From the NCBI GenBank assembly GCA_020636955.1, contig JACJWY010000004.1, forward strand, positions 103,501-167,500: 64,000 nt of DNA, read 5' to 3'. This document shows, piece after piece, positions 26,587-34,797 of the stretch. Under the pieces are notes generated by a model. That model did no database searches. It had not been told where the DNA came from and was given only the letters and a program-made list of their open reading frames with translations. This DNA is from Thermoleophilales bacterium. GTDB lineage: Bacteria > Actinomycetota > Thermoleophilia > Solirubrobacterales > 70-9. The translations under genes and the position numbers were made by a program. The first letter of the stretch is position 1. Each line of letters starts with the position of its first letter.

Positions 26587-26868
26587 GTGGGTTACGAATA
26601 TCTCTTCATCGCCCTGCTCTTCGGAATCGCCACTGGCGTCATCGGCCGGGCCAAGGGCGGATCCTTCTGGATCTGGCTGATCGTCGGAACGATCCTCCCC
26701 GGACTCGGTCTGATCGCGGTCTTCATGATGAGAAACGAAATCAACGAGCCGGAACGCCAATGTCCGAACTGCGGAAAGATCCTCAAGCTCTACGTGCAGG
26801 TCTGCCCCCGGTGCGGGTATGACCTCTATCTGCCGCCGCCGGAAGAGACCAGGATGCCGCCCCGGTAG
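26587..26868 (+). CDS. Small membrane protein with a C-terminal zinc ribbon
   Basis: A 93-residue protein with two hydrophobic segments (about residues 5-20 and 27-48) followed by a zinc-ribbon pair, CPNCGKILKLYVQVCPRCG, and a Pro-rich tail. The topology resembles small PLDc_N/zinc-ribbon membrane proteins common in actinobacteria. Function is unknown; the ribbon would face the cytoplasm. It is divergent from the DUF1800 operon with 40 nt between starts. The stop codon is followed at once by a GC-rich hairpin (26870-26893) without a T-run. Confidence 0.75.
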   Translation: MGYEYLFIALLFGIATGVIGRAKGGSFWIWLIVGTILPGLGLIAVFMMRNEINEPERQCPNCGKILKLYVQVCPRCGYDLYLPPPEETRMPPR

Positions 26869-26869
26869 G

Positions 26870-26893
26870 GCCCGGGCCGCGCCAGGCCCGGGC
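26870..26893. terminator. GC-rich hairpin after the zinc-ribbon gene
   Basis: GCCCGGGCC and GGCCCGGGC form a perfect 9-bp stem around GCGCCA, starting right after the stop codon. There is no T-run, so termination is likely but not certain. Confidence 0.4.
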
Positions 26894-26910
26894 ATCGCGC
26901 CCAGGGCCCA

Positions 26911-27013
26911 CCAGCCACGCGCAGCCTTCGTCGGTCGCTTGACGGTTCGGGAACGTACTTCCAGTACGCCCCCTTCACCGCCTTCGCTTGCCTCCTTGGC
27001 AGCGCACGGCTGG
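26911..27013. repeat. 103-nt imperfect palindrome
   Basis: The outer arms CCAGCCACGCGCAGCC and GGCAGCGCACGGCTGG (13 of 16 pairing) are symmetric about a central CGTACT-TCC-AGTACG hairpin at 26954-26968. The arms between are partly complementary. No promoter or ORF with native codon use is seen. It looks like a structured dispersed element or a protein-binding palindrome. Confidence 0.45.
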
Positions 27014-27085
27014 AGGCCCCTGTGCACGACCCGCTGAAGGGTTTGTGAAGTCTCGGAAGTCTGCCGTGGCGCGCCGGGTTGGTCC

Positions 27086-27153
27086 GATCAGAGCTGATCG
27101 CGCCAGGTGCCGCAGTGGCACCGTTGTCCCGGATCCAGGATTGCGGATCCGGG
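27086..27153. repeat. Train of three perfect hairpins
   Basis: Three successive inverted repeats occur in 68 nt: GATCAG-AG-CTGATC (27086-27099), GGTGCC-GCAGT-GGCACC (27106-27122) and CCCGGATCC-8 nt-GGATCCGGG (27128-27153). None has a T-run. The stretch is noncoding as far as can be seen. Confidence 0.5.
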
Positions 27154-27190
27154 TCGGTGATGCGGAACCTGGTCGGGGTCGCGGGGCCGA

Positions 27191-27301
27191 GTTGGTGTAG
27201 CCGTGGGGGTTGGTCATGCGTCCCCGGGGAACTCCCCGCGGACGAGCGCAGCGAGTCCAAGGGCCCCGGGGATGGATGCCAACCCCCACGGCGTGACCAC
27301 C
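27191..27301 (+). repeat. Palindromic element, copy A
   Basis: Conserved ends GTTGGTGTAGCCGTGGGG and CCCCACGGCGTGACCACC enclose a long hairpin: GCCGTGGGGGTTGG (27200-27213) pairs perfectly with CCAACCCCCACGGC (27279-27292), and GTCCCCGGGG pairs inside with CCCCGGGGAT. A second copy in opposite orientation lies at 50577-50691. The inner arms differ between copies but each pairs with itself, so the structure, not the sequence, is conserved. Confidence 0.6.
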
Positions 27302-27373
27302 GAGTGCGGGGGTGCGACCACCGAGCCCCGCGGCGTAAGCACGGAGTCCGGCGGCGCGAGCTCCGGACTCACG
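27290..27373 (+). repeat. Four 21-bp tandem repeats
   Basis: Starting inside the right end of the palindromic element, a 21-bp unit is repeated four times with decreasing similarity. Read in one frame it gives heptads GVTTECG, GATTEPR, GVSTESG, GASSGLT, then a stop at 27392-27394. The possible 63-codon ORF (27203-27394) has no recognisable start signal, and coding status is doubtful. Confidence 0.45.
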
Positions 27374-27424
27374 CGGCGTGATTGCCGCGGGTAGCGGGGT
27401 GAACATCAGCCCCTGAGGGAACGG

Positions 27425-28489
27425 CTAGCGGAGCCAGGTGCGGACGATCGCGTTGGCAAAGCCCATTCCGTAGCGGAAGACGGCCGGCTTCTTGCTGTGG
27501 CCGTGAAGCCGCTGCTCGACAGTGACCGGGACCTCGACCGCGGGGACTCCGCGCTTGATCGCCTCGATCAGGAACTCCGAGGTGTGGAACTGCTCCTGTT
27601 TGAGGACCAGGGTGGGGAGGACCGACGTGCGGACCGCCCGATAGCCGTTCGAGCAGTCGGTCACATGGGTGCGGGTAATGAACGAGACCAGGCGGTTGAA
27701 GAAGACGATTCCGAGTTCACGGGCGAAATGGTTCTGCTCGGCATGACCGAGTACTCGCGAGCCATGGGCGACATCGGCCTCGCCGTCGAGCACCGGCTGG
27801 ACCAGGTTTGCCATCTCGGCCGGCAGATGCTGGCCGTCCGCATCGAGGGTGACCACGATCGCCGCTTCCGAATCGGCCATCAGCCGGTAGCCGGTGCGAA
27901 GTGCCGCCCCGCCGCCACGATTGACCACATGGCGGATCACGATGGCCCCGTGAGCCTCCGCGACATCCTCGGTGCCGTCCCGGGAGCCGTCATCGACGAC
28001 CAGTGTCGCGGTCGGCAGGCCGCACACTTCGGCCGGGATCTGGTCGAGCACGTAACCGATGTTGTCGGCTTCGTTATAGGCAGGGATCACGACACCGACC
28101 TTGCCCCTGAACTGTTTGCGGCGATCCGAGACCCGGAACTGCTCGGATGAAATCCCCTCCAGGACCGCCTGGAGCTGACGGGCATTCCGGGCCCCGACCG
28201 AGAGGGCGCGGATCGCCATCAGAAAGAGGATGAAGATCGCGATGACCGCGAGACCGAGGATGCGGCCACCGTTGCCCCGGTTGAATGAAAGTGCCGAGAG
28301 CAGCCGGTCGGTCAGTTCGGTGCCGGAGACAATCGCCAGTCCGAGACCGGCCAGCAGCAGCAGGATCACGTCGGCATTCCGGAGCTCGCGGCGGCGGACG
28401 ATCGCGAAGCCGATGATCAGGGCCGCGATCACCAGACCGGTGGCCCGCAGGGCGGTGAGCTGGGCCGGGAATATCGAGGCGGTAATCAT
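27425..28489 (-). CDS. Membrane-anchored family 2 glycosyltransferase with N-terminal DUF2304-like domain
   Basis: A 354-residue fusion. Residues 8-100 contain three hydrophobic segments separated by short loops, as in the DUF2304 family. After a linker comes a dolichol-phosphate-mannose-synthase-like GT2 domain: VGVVIPAYNEADNIGYVLDQ, VVDDGSRDGT, VVTLDADGQHLPAE (DxD-type Asp residues) and a later FNRLVSFITRTHVTDCSNGYR. Such enzymes transfer a sugar from a nucleotide donor to a polyprenyl phosphate on the cytoplasmic face. The gene is last in a three-gene set with two GT39/ArnT-like membrane transferases that could use the lipid-linked sugar outside. Confidence 0.85.
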   Translation of the reverse strand: MITASIFPAQLTALRATGLVIAALIIGFAIVRRRELRNADVILLLLAGLGLAIVSGTELTDRLLSALSFNRGNGGRILGLAVIAIFILFLMAIRALSVGARNARQLQAVLEGISSEQFRVSDRRKQFRGKVGVVIPAYNEADNIGYVLDQIPAEVCGLPTATLVVDDGSRDGTEDVAEAHGAIVIRHVVNRGGGAALRTGYRLMADSEAAIVVTLDADGQHLPAEMANLVQPVLDGEADVAHGSRVLGHAEQNHFARELGIVFFNRLVSFITRTHVTDCSNGYRAVRTSVLPTLVLKQEQFHTSEFLIEAIKRGVPAVEVPVTVEQRLHGHSKKPAVFRYGMGFANAIVRTWLR

Positions 28490-29925
28490 CAGGTATTGGT
28501 TTCGGGGCGGCTGGCTTCTCCAGCTGCTTCCGGCCTTCGATTGAGCAGGGCGTCGAGCGCGACTGCCGCCAGCGGCAGGATGAGCATCATCAGGATCTCA
28601 TTTCGCCGGGCGGGAGCGAGGGTGATCGCGGCGACTGCAGTAACCGTCGCAATCGGCAGCCCGACGGCAATCGCCTCCCAGCGTCGGCTCCAGGCCAGCC
28701 GCATCAGTCCGGCCAATCCGGCGAGCACGAGCAGGATCTGGACCAGCCGGCCCGGAGTTGAGGACATCGCATCCCCAACCCCTGAACTCCACATCCGGCC
28801 CATCTTCCGGAATGTCATGCCGACATAACCGAGTGGATGGTCACCGAAATACTCCTTCAGGTTTTCCTTGCCGAGGCGTCCGAGGGCGTCGTCGCGATCG
28901 AGGTCCGGCAGGTTGTGTTCGGCCTTGTAGTCGTTCGCGACCCGGGTAAACAGCGGCACCGGGTCGACCGCCTCAAGCTCGGCTGAATCGGGGTCGAGCC
29001 GCTTCCCGGTCTGCTGGAAAAAGAGCTCGGCCTTTACCTGCTGGTATTCCCCGTCGCCCGGGTAATAGGTGCCGGTGAACAGGGCCTTGCCGCTGCCGGT
29101 GGAAAGCGGAACCACCCGGTTCAGCTCATGGTAGTTGTGAATGGTCCAGGGAACGATCGGAACGAGGCTCGCCAGCACGAAGAGCAACGAAGCGATGAGG
29201 GCCGGACCGGCACCGGACTTGAGCCAGGCCCTGACCAGCAGGAAGAGCGTGAACGCGGCGCAGACCGAGAGATACTCCGGCCGGATCAGGGCGGTCAGCC
29301 CGAACCCGAGGCCGGGCAGGAGCCATGGCCATACCGAGGCCCATAGCGACCGGTCGCCGGCTCGGGCTTCGGCCATCCGGCGATCGGCCCAGATGAAGGC
29401 GAGGACCGAGGCGGGCAACGTGAACAGTGCCGGCGGCTCGCTCATCAGGGCCCCGGTGGAGTGGATGAACGGCGGGTAGATGGCGACCAGGGTGGCCGCG
29501 GCAAGAGGAGGGGTCGCCGCCCGCCACCCGGAACCCGGGCGGGGAGGGCCGAGCAGACGGGCGGTCAGCAGGAAAGCGAGCAGGATCGCGGCAGTTCCGA
29601 AGAGAGCTTCGACCCCTCGGGCGACACCGTCACGGACTCCCCCGGTCAGGTAGTAGGCCCCGGCGTAGATCAACGGTGCCCCGGGCGACCAGTCGCTTGG
29701 AGTTTTGAATTCCGGTCCGTTGGGAGAGTCGGGCCCGTAGCCGAAAGTTCCGTCTTTGTAGAGCGCCTCGGCCAATGCCCGGTAGGCGAGGGCGTCGTCG
29801 CCCGGATCGGCGAGTGGATTTACAACTACCCAGGCCCGGACCAGAAAGCCGGCGCAGACGATCACGGCAAGGGCGATGATCGCCCCGCGTCCGTAGCGGG
29901 TGAAGTAGTCCTTTAGTAGCGGCAT
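28489..29925 (-). CDS. GT39/ArnT-like polytopic membrane glycosyltransferase
   Basis: A 478-residue protein with about ten hydrophobic segments. The first loop after the first segment has the acidic pair DPGDDALAYRALAEAL, the position of the catalytic Asp in GT-C transferases. Later segments include PLAAATLVAIYPPFIHSTG, with a SEPPALF loop, and IVPWTIHNYHELNRVVPLSTGSG. GT-C enzymes of this type move sugars from polyprenyl phosphate to lipids or proteins on the outer face. Its stop overlaps the downstream GT2 start (TGATG). It is a clear paralogue of the next gene upstream. Confidence 0.8.
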   Translation of the reverse strand: MPLLKDYFTRYGRGAIIALAVIVCAGFLVRAWVVVNPLADPGDDALAYRALAEALYKDGTFGYGPDSPNGPEFKTPSDWSPGAPLIYAGAYYLTGGVRDGVARGVEALFGTAAILLAFLLTARLLGPPRPGSGWRAATPPLAAATLVAIYPPFIHSTGALMSEPPALFTLPASVLAFIWADRRMAEARAGDRSLWASVWPWLLPGLGFGLTALIRPEYLSVCAAFTLFLLVRAWLKSGAGPALIASLLFVLASLVPIVPWTIHNYHELNRVVPLSTGSGKALFTGTYYPGDGEYQQVKAELFFQQTGKRLDPDSAELEAVDPVPLFTRVANDYKAEHNLPDLDRDDALGRLGKENLKEYFGDHPLGYVGMTFRKMGRMWSSGVGDAMSSTPGRLVQILLVLAGLAGLMRLAWSRRWEAIAVGLPIATVTAVAAITLAPARRNEILMMLILPLAAVALDALLNRRPEAAGEASRPETNT

Positions 29926-29934
29926 CCGGGCCGG

Positions 29935-31302
29935 TCAGGCTATGGGAACCGGGCGTAAGCGGTGGGCAATCGCGTCGCGCGCAAGGCGCAGCGCGAGCGA
30001 GAAGCCGAGCCCCGAAAGGCTGGCGATCACCGGCCAGAAGGCAAGGGTCCGACGCGGTGATGCCACGAAGACCGCTCCGATCAGGGTTGCGGCGATGGCC
30101 AGGGTGAGGATCAGCCAGAACTCGGGACGACGACGAAAGCCGAGCAGCAGCAGGCCGACCAGGGCAGAGGCGACCAGCGTCATGTGGAAGGCGCGACCGA
30201 AGGTGGTGCCGGTCAGGTCGGTCCGTCCGCGCCACCAGATCCGGGCAGACTTCGAAGCGAAGTATCCGAGTAATCCGACCGGATTCTCGTTGAGCGCCCT
30301 TAGATAGTTCTGGCGGCCGATCCGGGAAAGGGCGACGTCGGTTGGAACTCCGGGCATCTTCTCCGCCGCGAGCAGAGCCAGAACACGCTCTGGCGTGATC
30401 GAATCCGGGCCTTCGCCGCTGGCCCGGTTCTGGGCTTCGATTTTCGACGCGATTTCGGGATTGCGGGCCAGCACATCAGGCATTACCTCAAGGGGATCGC
30501 CGGCCGAGGCCAGGTAGCTGCCGGTGAAGAGGGTCTGTCCCCCGCCGGTGGAGAGCGGGACCAGACGCCCGGAATGATCGAGGTTCCGGGTTGTCCAGGG
30601 AGCGATTATCAGCAGCATGGCCAGCAGCATCAGGGTTGAGGCGCCAACAAGCGGTGCCAAGCCACGTTCCCTCGAGATGAAGGCGAGGGCGAGGATCAGA
30701 ACGACCGAGATCAGCAGGTATTCGGGTCTCACCATCGCGGTCATTCCGAGCAGGGCCCCGGGCAGCAACCAGTCGAATACACGCAGGGAAAGCCGGCGAT
30801 CAGGATCCGCAAGCCGGTCACGGGCCCTGAGCATTGCCAGCAGCGAGCCGGTGATCAGCGTGCCGGCGAGTGCCTCGGTCAGCAGCTGACCGGCGTCGGT
30901 GATCAGGCAGGGGTAAAAAGCCACGATCGAGGCCGCGGCCAAACCGGCCACGCCCGGATCTTCGGGAGGGGCCAGCCGGCGGGCCAGAAGCCAGGCCAGG
31001 GGAATCGCCAGCGCTCCGACCAAAGCCAGGACGATCCGGGCCAGCCGAACGTCGTCGTTGCCGGCCAGGTCGAAGACCCCGGCGACCACGAGCGGCAATC
31101 CCGGGCTGTAGTTGCTGGCTGGCTGAGCGTGGGCCGGAGTACCCTGGCCGACCTGGGTGAACTCGCCTTCGTCGTGGAGGCCGCGGGCGATTCTTTCGTA
31201 GGCAGCGGAATCGGGAAGGTTCTCGGAGGTTCCCTGCCAGGCCGCATCTATCCTCAGGGCCAATCCGGCAATGACCACGAGAACGAGGGCTAGCACGCGC
31301 AC
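29935..31302 (-). CDS. GT39/ArnT-like polytopic membrane glycosyltransferase, paralogue
   Basis: A 455-residue GT-C type protein, paralogous to the neighbour 10 nt downstream: it shares the acidic first loop (SENLPDSAAYERIARGL), NYSPGLPLVVAGVFDLAG, VRPEYLLISV and IIAPWTTRNLDHSGRLVPLSTGGGQTLFTGSY. The start is GTG at 31302. A TAGGAT box (31315-31310 on this strand) ends 7 nt before it, so the operon is probably led by a leaderless mRNA from here. Divergent from the UDP-sulfoquinovose synthase with only 44 nt between starts, so both units share one regulatory region. Confidence 0.8.
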   Translation of the reverse strand: MRVLALVLVVIAGLALRIDAAWQGTSENLPDSAAYERIARGLHDEGEFTQVGQGTPAHAQPASNYSPGLPLVVAGVFDLAGNDDVRLARIVLALVGALAIPLAWLLARRLAPPEDPGVAGLAAASIVAFYPCLITDAGQLLTEALAGTLITGSLLAMLRARDRLADPDRRLSLRVFDWLLPGALLGMTAMVRPEYLLISVVLILALAFISRERGLAPLVGASTLMLLAMLLIIAPWTTRNLDHSGRLVPLSTGGGQTLFTGSYLASAGDPLEVMPDVLARNPEIASKIEAQNRASGEGPDSITPERVLALLAAEKMPGVPTDVALSRIGRQNYLRALNENPVGLLGYFASKSARIWWRGRTDLTGTTFGRAFHMTLVASALVGLLLLGFRRRPEFWLILTLAIAATLIGAVFVASPRRTLAFWPVIASLSGLGFSLALRLARDAIAHRLRPVPIA

Positions 31303-31309
31303 TGAGCGA

Positions 31310-31338
31310 ATCCTAGAGCCTCTTGGTTCCGGTAATCT
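31310..31338. promoter_or_regulatory. Divergent leaderless promoters for the glycosyltransferase set and sqdB
   Basis: On the minus strand, TAGGAT (31315-31310) ends 7 nt before the GTG at 31302. On the plus strand, TAATCT (31333-31338) ends 8 nt before the ATG at 31347. The -10 elements lie only 17 nt apart, so transcription in the two directions is likely mutually dependent. Confidence 0.5.
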
Positions 31339-31346
31339 CGACCGTC

Positions 31347-32540
31347 ATGCGAATTCTGATTCTTGGTGGTGACGGCTATCTCGGATGGCCAACGGCGATG
31401 CGCTTTTCCGATCGCGGACACGACGTCATGGTCGTCGACAATTTTGCGCGCCGTCGCTGGCACCTGGACCAATCGACCGATTCGCTGACCCCGATTTCGA
31501 GCCTCCAGGACCGGCTCGACACCTGGGAGAGGGTGGCCGGCCGCCGGATTGAGGCCAGGGTCGGCTGCATTGAGGACGGCGAGTTCCTCGATTCGGTCGT
31601 CGCCGGCTTCCTGCCCGAAGCCGTGATCCACTACGGCGAACAGCCCTCGGCCCCGTTTTCCATGCGTTCGCGCCAGACGGCGGTCGAGACCCAGCAAACC
31701 AACGTGATCGGCACCCTCAACCTGCTCTTTTCGATGCGCGAACACGTTCCGGACGCACACCTGATCAAGCTCGGCACGATGGGCGAGTACGGAACGCCGA
31801 ACATCGACATCGAGGAAGGTTTCATCGAAATCGAGCACAACGGCCGTAAGGACACGCTGCCGTTCCCGAAGTTGCCGGCTTCGCTCTATCACTGCTCGAA
31901 AGTCCACGATTCGACCAACATCCACTTTGCCACCAGGGTCTGGGGGCTCCGTGCCACCGATCTGAATCAGGGTGTGGTCTATGGAATCGAAACCGATGAA
32001 ACCCTGCTGGACCCGGGGCTTGCGACCCGCTTCGATTACGACGAGACGTTCGGCACCGTCCTCAACCGGTTCTGCGTCCAGGCGGTAATCGGCCATCCCC
32101 TGACTGTCTACGGGGCCGGCGGTCAGACCCGCGGTTATCTGAACATCCGCGACACCCTGCGTTGCGTCGAACTCGCGGCCTTGAATCCCGCCGATCGCGG
32201 CGAGTACCGGGTCTTCAACCAGTTCACGGAACACTTCACGGTGGCCGAACTGGCCGAGCTGGTCCAGCGCTGCGCCTCCGAGGTCGGGCACGAGGTTTCG
32301 ATCGAGACCTTCCCCAACCCGAGGGTCGAGCTGGAAAGCCACTATTACAACCCGAAGAACCAGAAACTGCTGGATCTGGGGCTCGAGCCCCATTACCTCG
32401 GCGAGGAACTGGTCCGATCGGTCCTCTCGACCATCGAGCAGCACAAGGAACGGGTGATTCCGAGGGCGATAACTCCGAAGACCAAGTGGAATCCGGGAGA
32501 GCTCGAGGGTGGAGCGCTTTCAGCCGGGCAGAAGGCCTAG
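31347..32540 (+). CDS. sqdB: UDP-sulfoquinovose synthase
   Basis: A 397-residue extended short-chain dehydrogenase of the SQD1/SqdB/Agl3 type, which makes UDP-sulfoquinovose from UDP-glucose and sulfite with bound NAD. The NAD fold is LILGGDGYLGWPTA. The active-site residues of SQD1 are readable: Thr144 and Glu147 (KLGTMGEYG), and Tyr181/Lys185 (LYHCSKVHDS). Family-specific runs are GLRATDLNQGVVYG, RFDYDETFGTVLNRFCVQA, YGAGGQTRGYLNIRD and HYYNPKNQKLLDLGLEPHYL. It starts at ATG 31347, chosen because of the TAATCT box and the fold start. No sqdX/sqdD-type transferase is adjacent; the GT genes next door are candidate users of the product. Confidence 0.9.
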   Translation: MRILILGGDGYLGWPTAMRFSDRGHDVMVVDNFARRRWHLDQSTDSLTPISSLQDRLDTWERVAGRRIEARVGCIEDGEFLDSVVAGFLPEAVIHYGEQPSAPFSMRSRQTAVETQQTNVIGTLNLLFSMREHVPDAHLIKLGTMGEYGTPNIDIEEGFIEIEHNGRKDTLPFPKLPASLYHCSKVHDSTNIHFATRVWGLRATDLNQGVVYGIETDETLLDPGLATRFDYDETFGTVLNRFCVQAVIGHPLTVYGAGGQTRGYLNIRDTLRCVELAALNPADRGEYRVFNQFTEHFTVAELAELVQRCASEVGHEVSIETFPNPRVELESHYYNPKNQKLLDLGLEPHYLGEELVRSVLSTIEQHKERVIPRAITPKTKWNPGELEGGALSAGQKA

Positions 32541-32575
32541 CGGCCCGCTTCCGATTCGTTAGGATCGTTGGTCTG

Positions 32576-34255
32576 ATGAGAGCCGCAGACGCATTGTTCA
32601 GATCCCTCGAAGCGGAAGGTGTTGACCACATCTTCGGCATTCCGGGTGGCGCGAACCTGCCCACCTATGACGCGCTGGTCGACGCCGATCTGCGGCATGT
32701 ACAGGCCCGTCACGAGCAGGCCGCCGGCCACGCGGCCGAGGGTTACGCGCATGCCTCCGGCAAGGTCGGGGTCGCCTTTGGCACTTCTGGTCCTGGAGCG
32801 ACAAATCTGGTTACGGCGATCGCGGACGCGATGATGGATTCGGTTCCGACCGTCTTCATCACCGGGCAGGTGCGCACCGATCTGATCGGCACCGACGGAT
32901 TCCAGGAAGCCGACATCGTCGGCATCACCATGCCGATCGTCAAGCATTCGCTGCTGGTGACCGAGCCCGAGCACATTCCCGAGTACATCCACGAGGCCTT
33001 CCACATCGCTTCAACCGGCCGTCCCGGCCCGGTCCTGGTCGATGTTCCGCAGGATCTGGCGCGGGCCGAGATCGACTATCAGCCTCGTACAGAACCGGTC
33101 GAACTTTCCGGGTACAAACCAACCGTCGAGGGAAACCTGAAGCAGATCCGGCTGGCGGCCAAGGCCATGGCCAATGCCCGACGGCCTGTGATCTACACCG
33201 GTGGCGGGGTCAAGAACGCGAATGCGTCGGCCGAGCTGCGCGAACTCTGCGACTCCGACAAATTCCCGGTCACCTCCACCCTGATGGGGCTTGGCTGCTT
33301 CCCGTCCGACAGCGAACAGTGGCTGGGCATGCTCGGCATGCATGGCACCCGCACTGCCAATTACGCGATGGACGAAGCGGACCTGATCATCGCGATCGGT
33401 GCGCGATTCGACGATCGCATCACCGGGAAGCTCTCCGAGTTCGCGCCCTCGGCGAAGTTCATTCACATCGACATCGATCCGGCCGAGATCTCGAAGAACG
33501 TCCCGGCTCATATCCCGATCGTCGGGGACGTGAAGCTCGTCCTGCCGAAGCTGAATCGCGAATACCAGGCACTCCAGACCGACCCGAGCCGACTCGACGG
33601 ATGGTGGAGCCGGATCAGGGCCTGGCAGAACGAATATCCACTCACCTACGAGCCCGGAACCGAGGGCGAAATCAAACCCCAGCTGATGGTCGAGATGATG
33701 CACAAGGTGACCGGAGGTGACGCGATCATCACCTCCGACGTCGGACAGCACCAGATGTGGGCTGCCCAGTACTACGGCTTCAACCAGCCGCGCAAGTGGA
33801 TCAACTCGGGCGGTCTCGGCACGATGGGATTCGGCCTGCCGGCCGCGATCGGGGCCAAGGTCGCGCGACCGGACGAACAGGTGGTCTGCCTGGCCGGTGA
33901 CGGCAGCCTGATCATGAACGTCCAGGAACTGGCCACCGCGGTGAACGAGGAAGTTCCGGTCAAGGTCTTCCTGATGAACAACGGCTTCATGGGCATGGTC
34001 CGCCAGTGGCAGGAACTGTTCTGGTCGGAGCGCTACAGCGGAGTCGAAAATGGCCCGAGCCCCGACTGGGTGAAGCTGGCCGAGGCATTCGGGGCTGGCG
34101 GCCTCAGGTGCGAGGACAGCGCCGACCTGGAAGAGATGATGATCGCCACCCTCGAGCACGACGGGCCGGCCTTGCTGGACGTCCGGGTCAGCCCGCGTGA
34201 AAACTGTTACCCGATGATCCCCGCGGGGAACGCGGCAAGGGACATGGTGGGCTGA
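32576..34255 (+). CDS. ilvB: Acetolactate synthase, large subunit
   Basis: A 559-residue ThDP enzyme making acetolactate (Val/Leu) or acetohydroxybutyrate (Ile). The N-terminal GIPGGANLPTYDAL and HEQAAGHAAEGYA carry the catalytic Glu47. The ThDP-binding motif is LAGDGSLIMNVQELATA...NN, and FMGMVRQWQELFW is the late substrate/herbicide-site region. The start is ATG 32576; the frame is open upstream into sqdB, but the family start and a TAGGAT box 10 nt upstream support this choice. The length is a little shorter than most AHAS proteins because there is no long N-terminal extension. The stop overlaps ilvN by 1 nt (TGATG). Confidence 0.95.
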   Translation: MRAADALFRSLEAEGVDHIFGIPGGANLPTYDALVDADLRHVQARHEQAAGHAAEGYAHASGKVGVAFGTSGPGATNLVTAIADAMMDSVPTVFITGQVRTDLIGTDGFQEADIVGITMPIVKHSLLVTEPEHIPEYIHEAFHIASTGRPGPVLVDVPQDLARAEIDYQPRTEPVELSGYKPTVEGNLKQIRLAAKAMANARRPVIYTGGGVKNANASAELRELCDSDKFPVTSTLMGLGCFPSDSEQWLGMLGMHGTRTANYAMDEADLIIAIGARFDDRITGKLSEFAPSAKFIHIDIDPAEISKNVPAHIPIVGDVKLVLPKLNREYQALQTDPSRLDGWWSRIRAWQNEYPLTYEPGTEGEIKPQLMVEMMHKVTGGDAIITSDVGQHQMWAAQYYGFNQPRKWINSGGLGTMGFGLPAAIGAKVARPDEQVVCLAGDGSLIMNVQELATAVNEEVPVKVFLMNNGFMGMVRQWQELFWSERYSGVENGPSPDWVKLAEAFGAGGLRCEDSADLEEMMIATLEHDGPALLDVRVSPRENCYPMIPAGNAARDMVG

Positions 34256-34797
34256 TGGCATCCACTGACATGGTCAGGCTCGAGGATCTTCACGCCGGGC
34301 GCTCGCCGCTTTCCGGTCGCAAGCATGTGCTTTCGATCCTGGTTGAGAACAAACCTGGCGTTCTGGCCAGGGTGGCCGGACTCTTTTCCCGTCGCGGCTT
34401 CAACATTGACACCCTCGCGGTCGGCCCGACCGAAGACCCGGAAGTTTCCCGCATCACCCTGACCCTCGACGGCGCGGTTCACCCGATCGACCAGGTCACC
34501 AAGCAGCTCCACAAGCTGGTCAACGTCCTCAAGATCAGGGACATGGAACCGGAGGAGACGGTTGCCCGCGAGATGGCTCTTTTCAAGGTTTCCGCCGCGG
34601 TTGAAAACCGGGCGGAGATCGTCCAGTTCGCCGAAATCTTCCGGGCCAAGATCGTCGACGTGTCCAGGCGCGCCCTGATCGTCGAGGTGACCGGCTCACA
34701 CGACAAGATCGAGGCATTCGAAAGCATGCTCCGGCCGCATGGCCTGCTGGAGATGGTCCGCACCGGCGAAGTCGCGCTGGCCCGCGGCGGAGACTGA
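34255..34797 (+). CDS. ilvN: Acetolactate synthase, small regulatory subunit
   Basis: A 180-residue regulatory subunit that activates IlvB and confers feedback inhibition by valine or other branched-chain acids. The ACT domain is HVLSILVENKPGVLARVAGL and FSRRGFNIDTLAVGPTED, with a second ACT-like half at IVDVSRRALIVEVTGSHDKI. An N-terminal extension of about 20 residues precedes it. It overlaps the ilvB stop and the menF start by 1 nt each (TGATG), so ilvB-ilvN-menF should be co-translated. Confidence 0.95.
   Translation: MASTDMVRLEDLHAGRSPLSGRKHVLSILVENKPGVLARVAGLFSRRGFNIDTLAVGPTEDPEVSRITLTLDGAVHPIDQVTKQLHKLVNVLKIRDMEPEETVAREMALFKVSAAVENRAEIVQFAEIFRAKIVDVSRRALIVEVTGSHDKIEAFESMLRPHGLLEMVRTGEVALARGGD

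Noticed and set aside
27290..27373. CRISPR or minisatellite-coded surface protein
   Set aside because: No spacers, only four diverging 21-bp units, and the ORF through them has no recognisable start region or native codon pattern.
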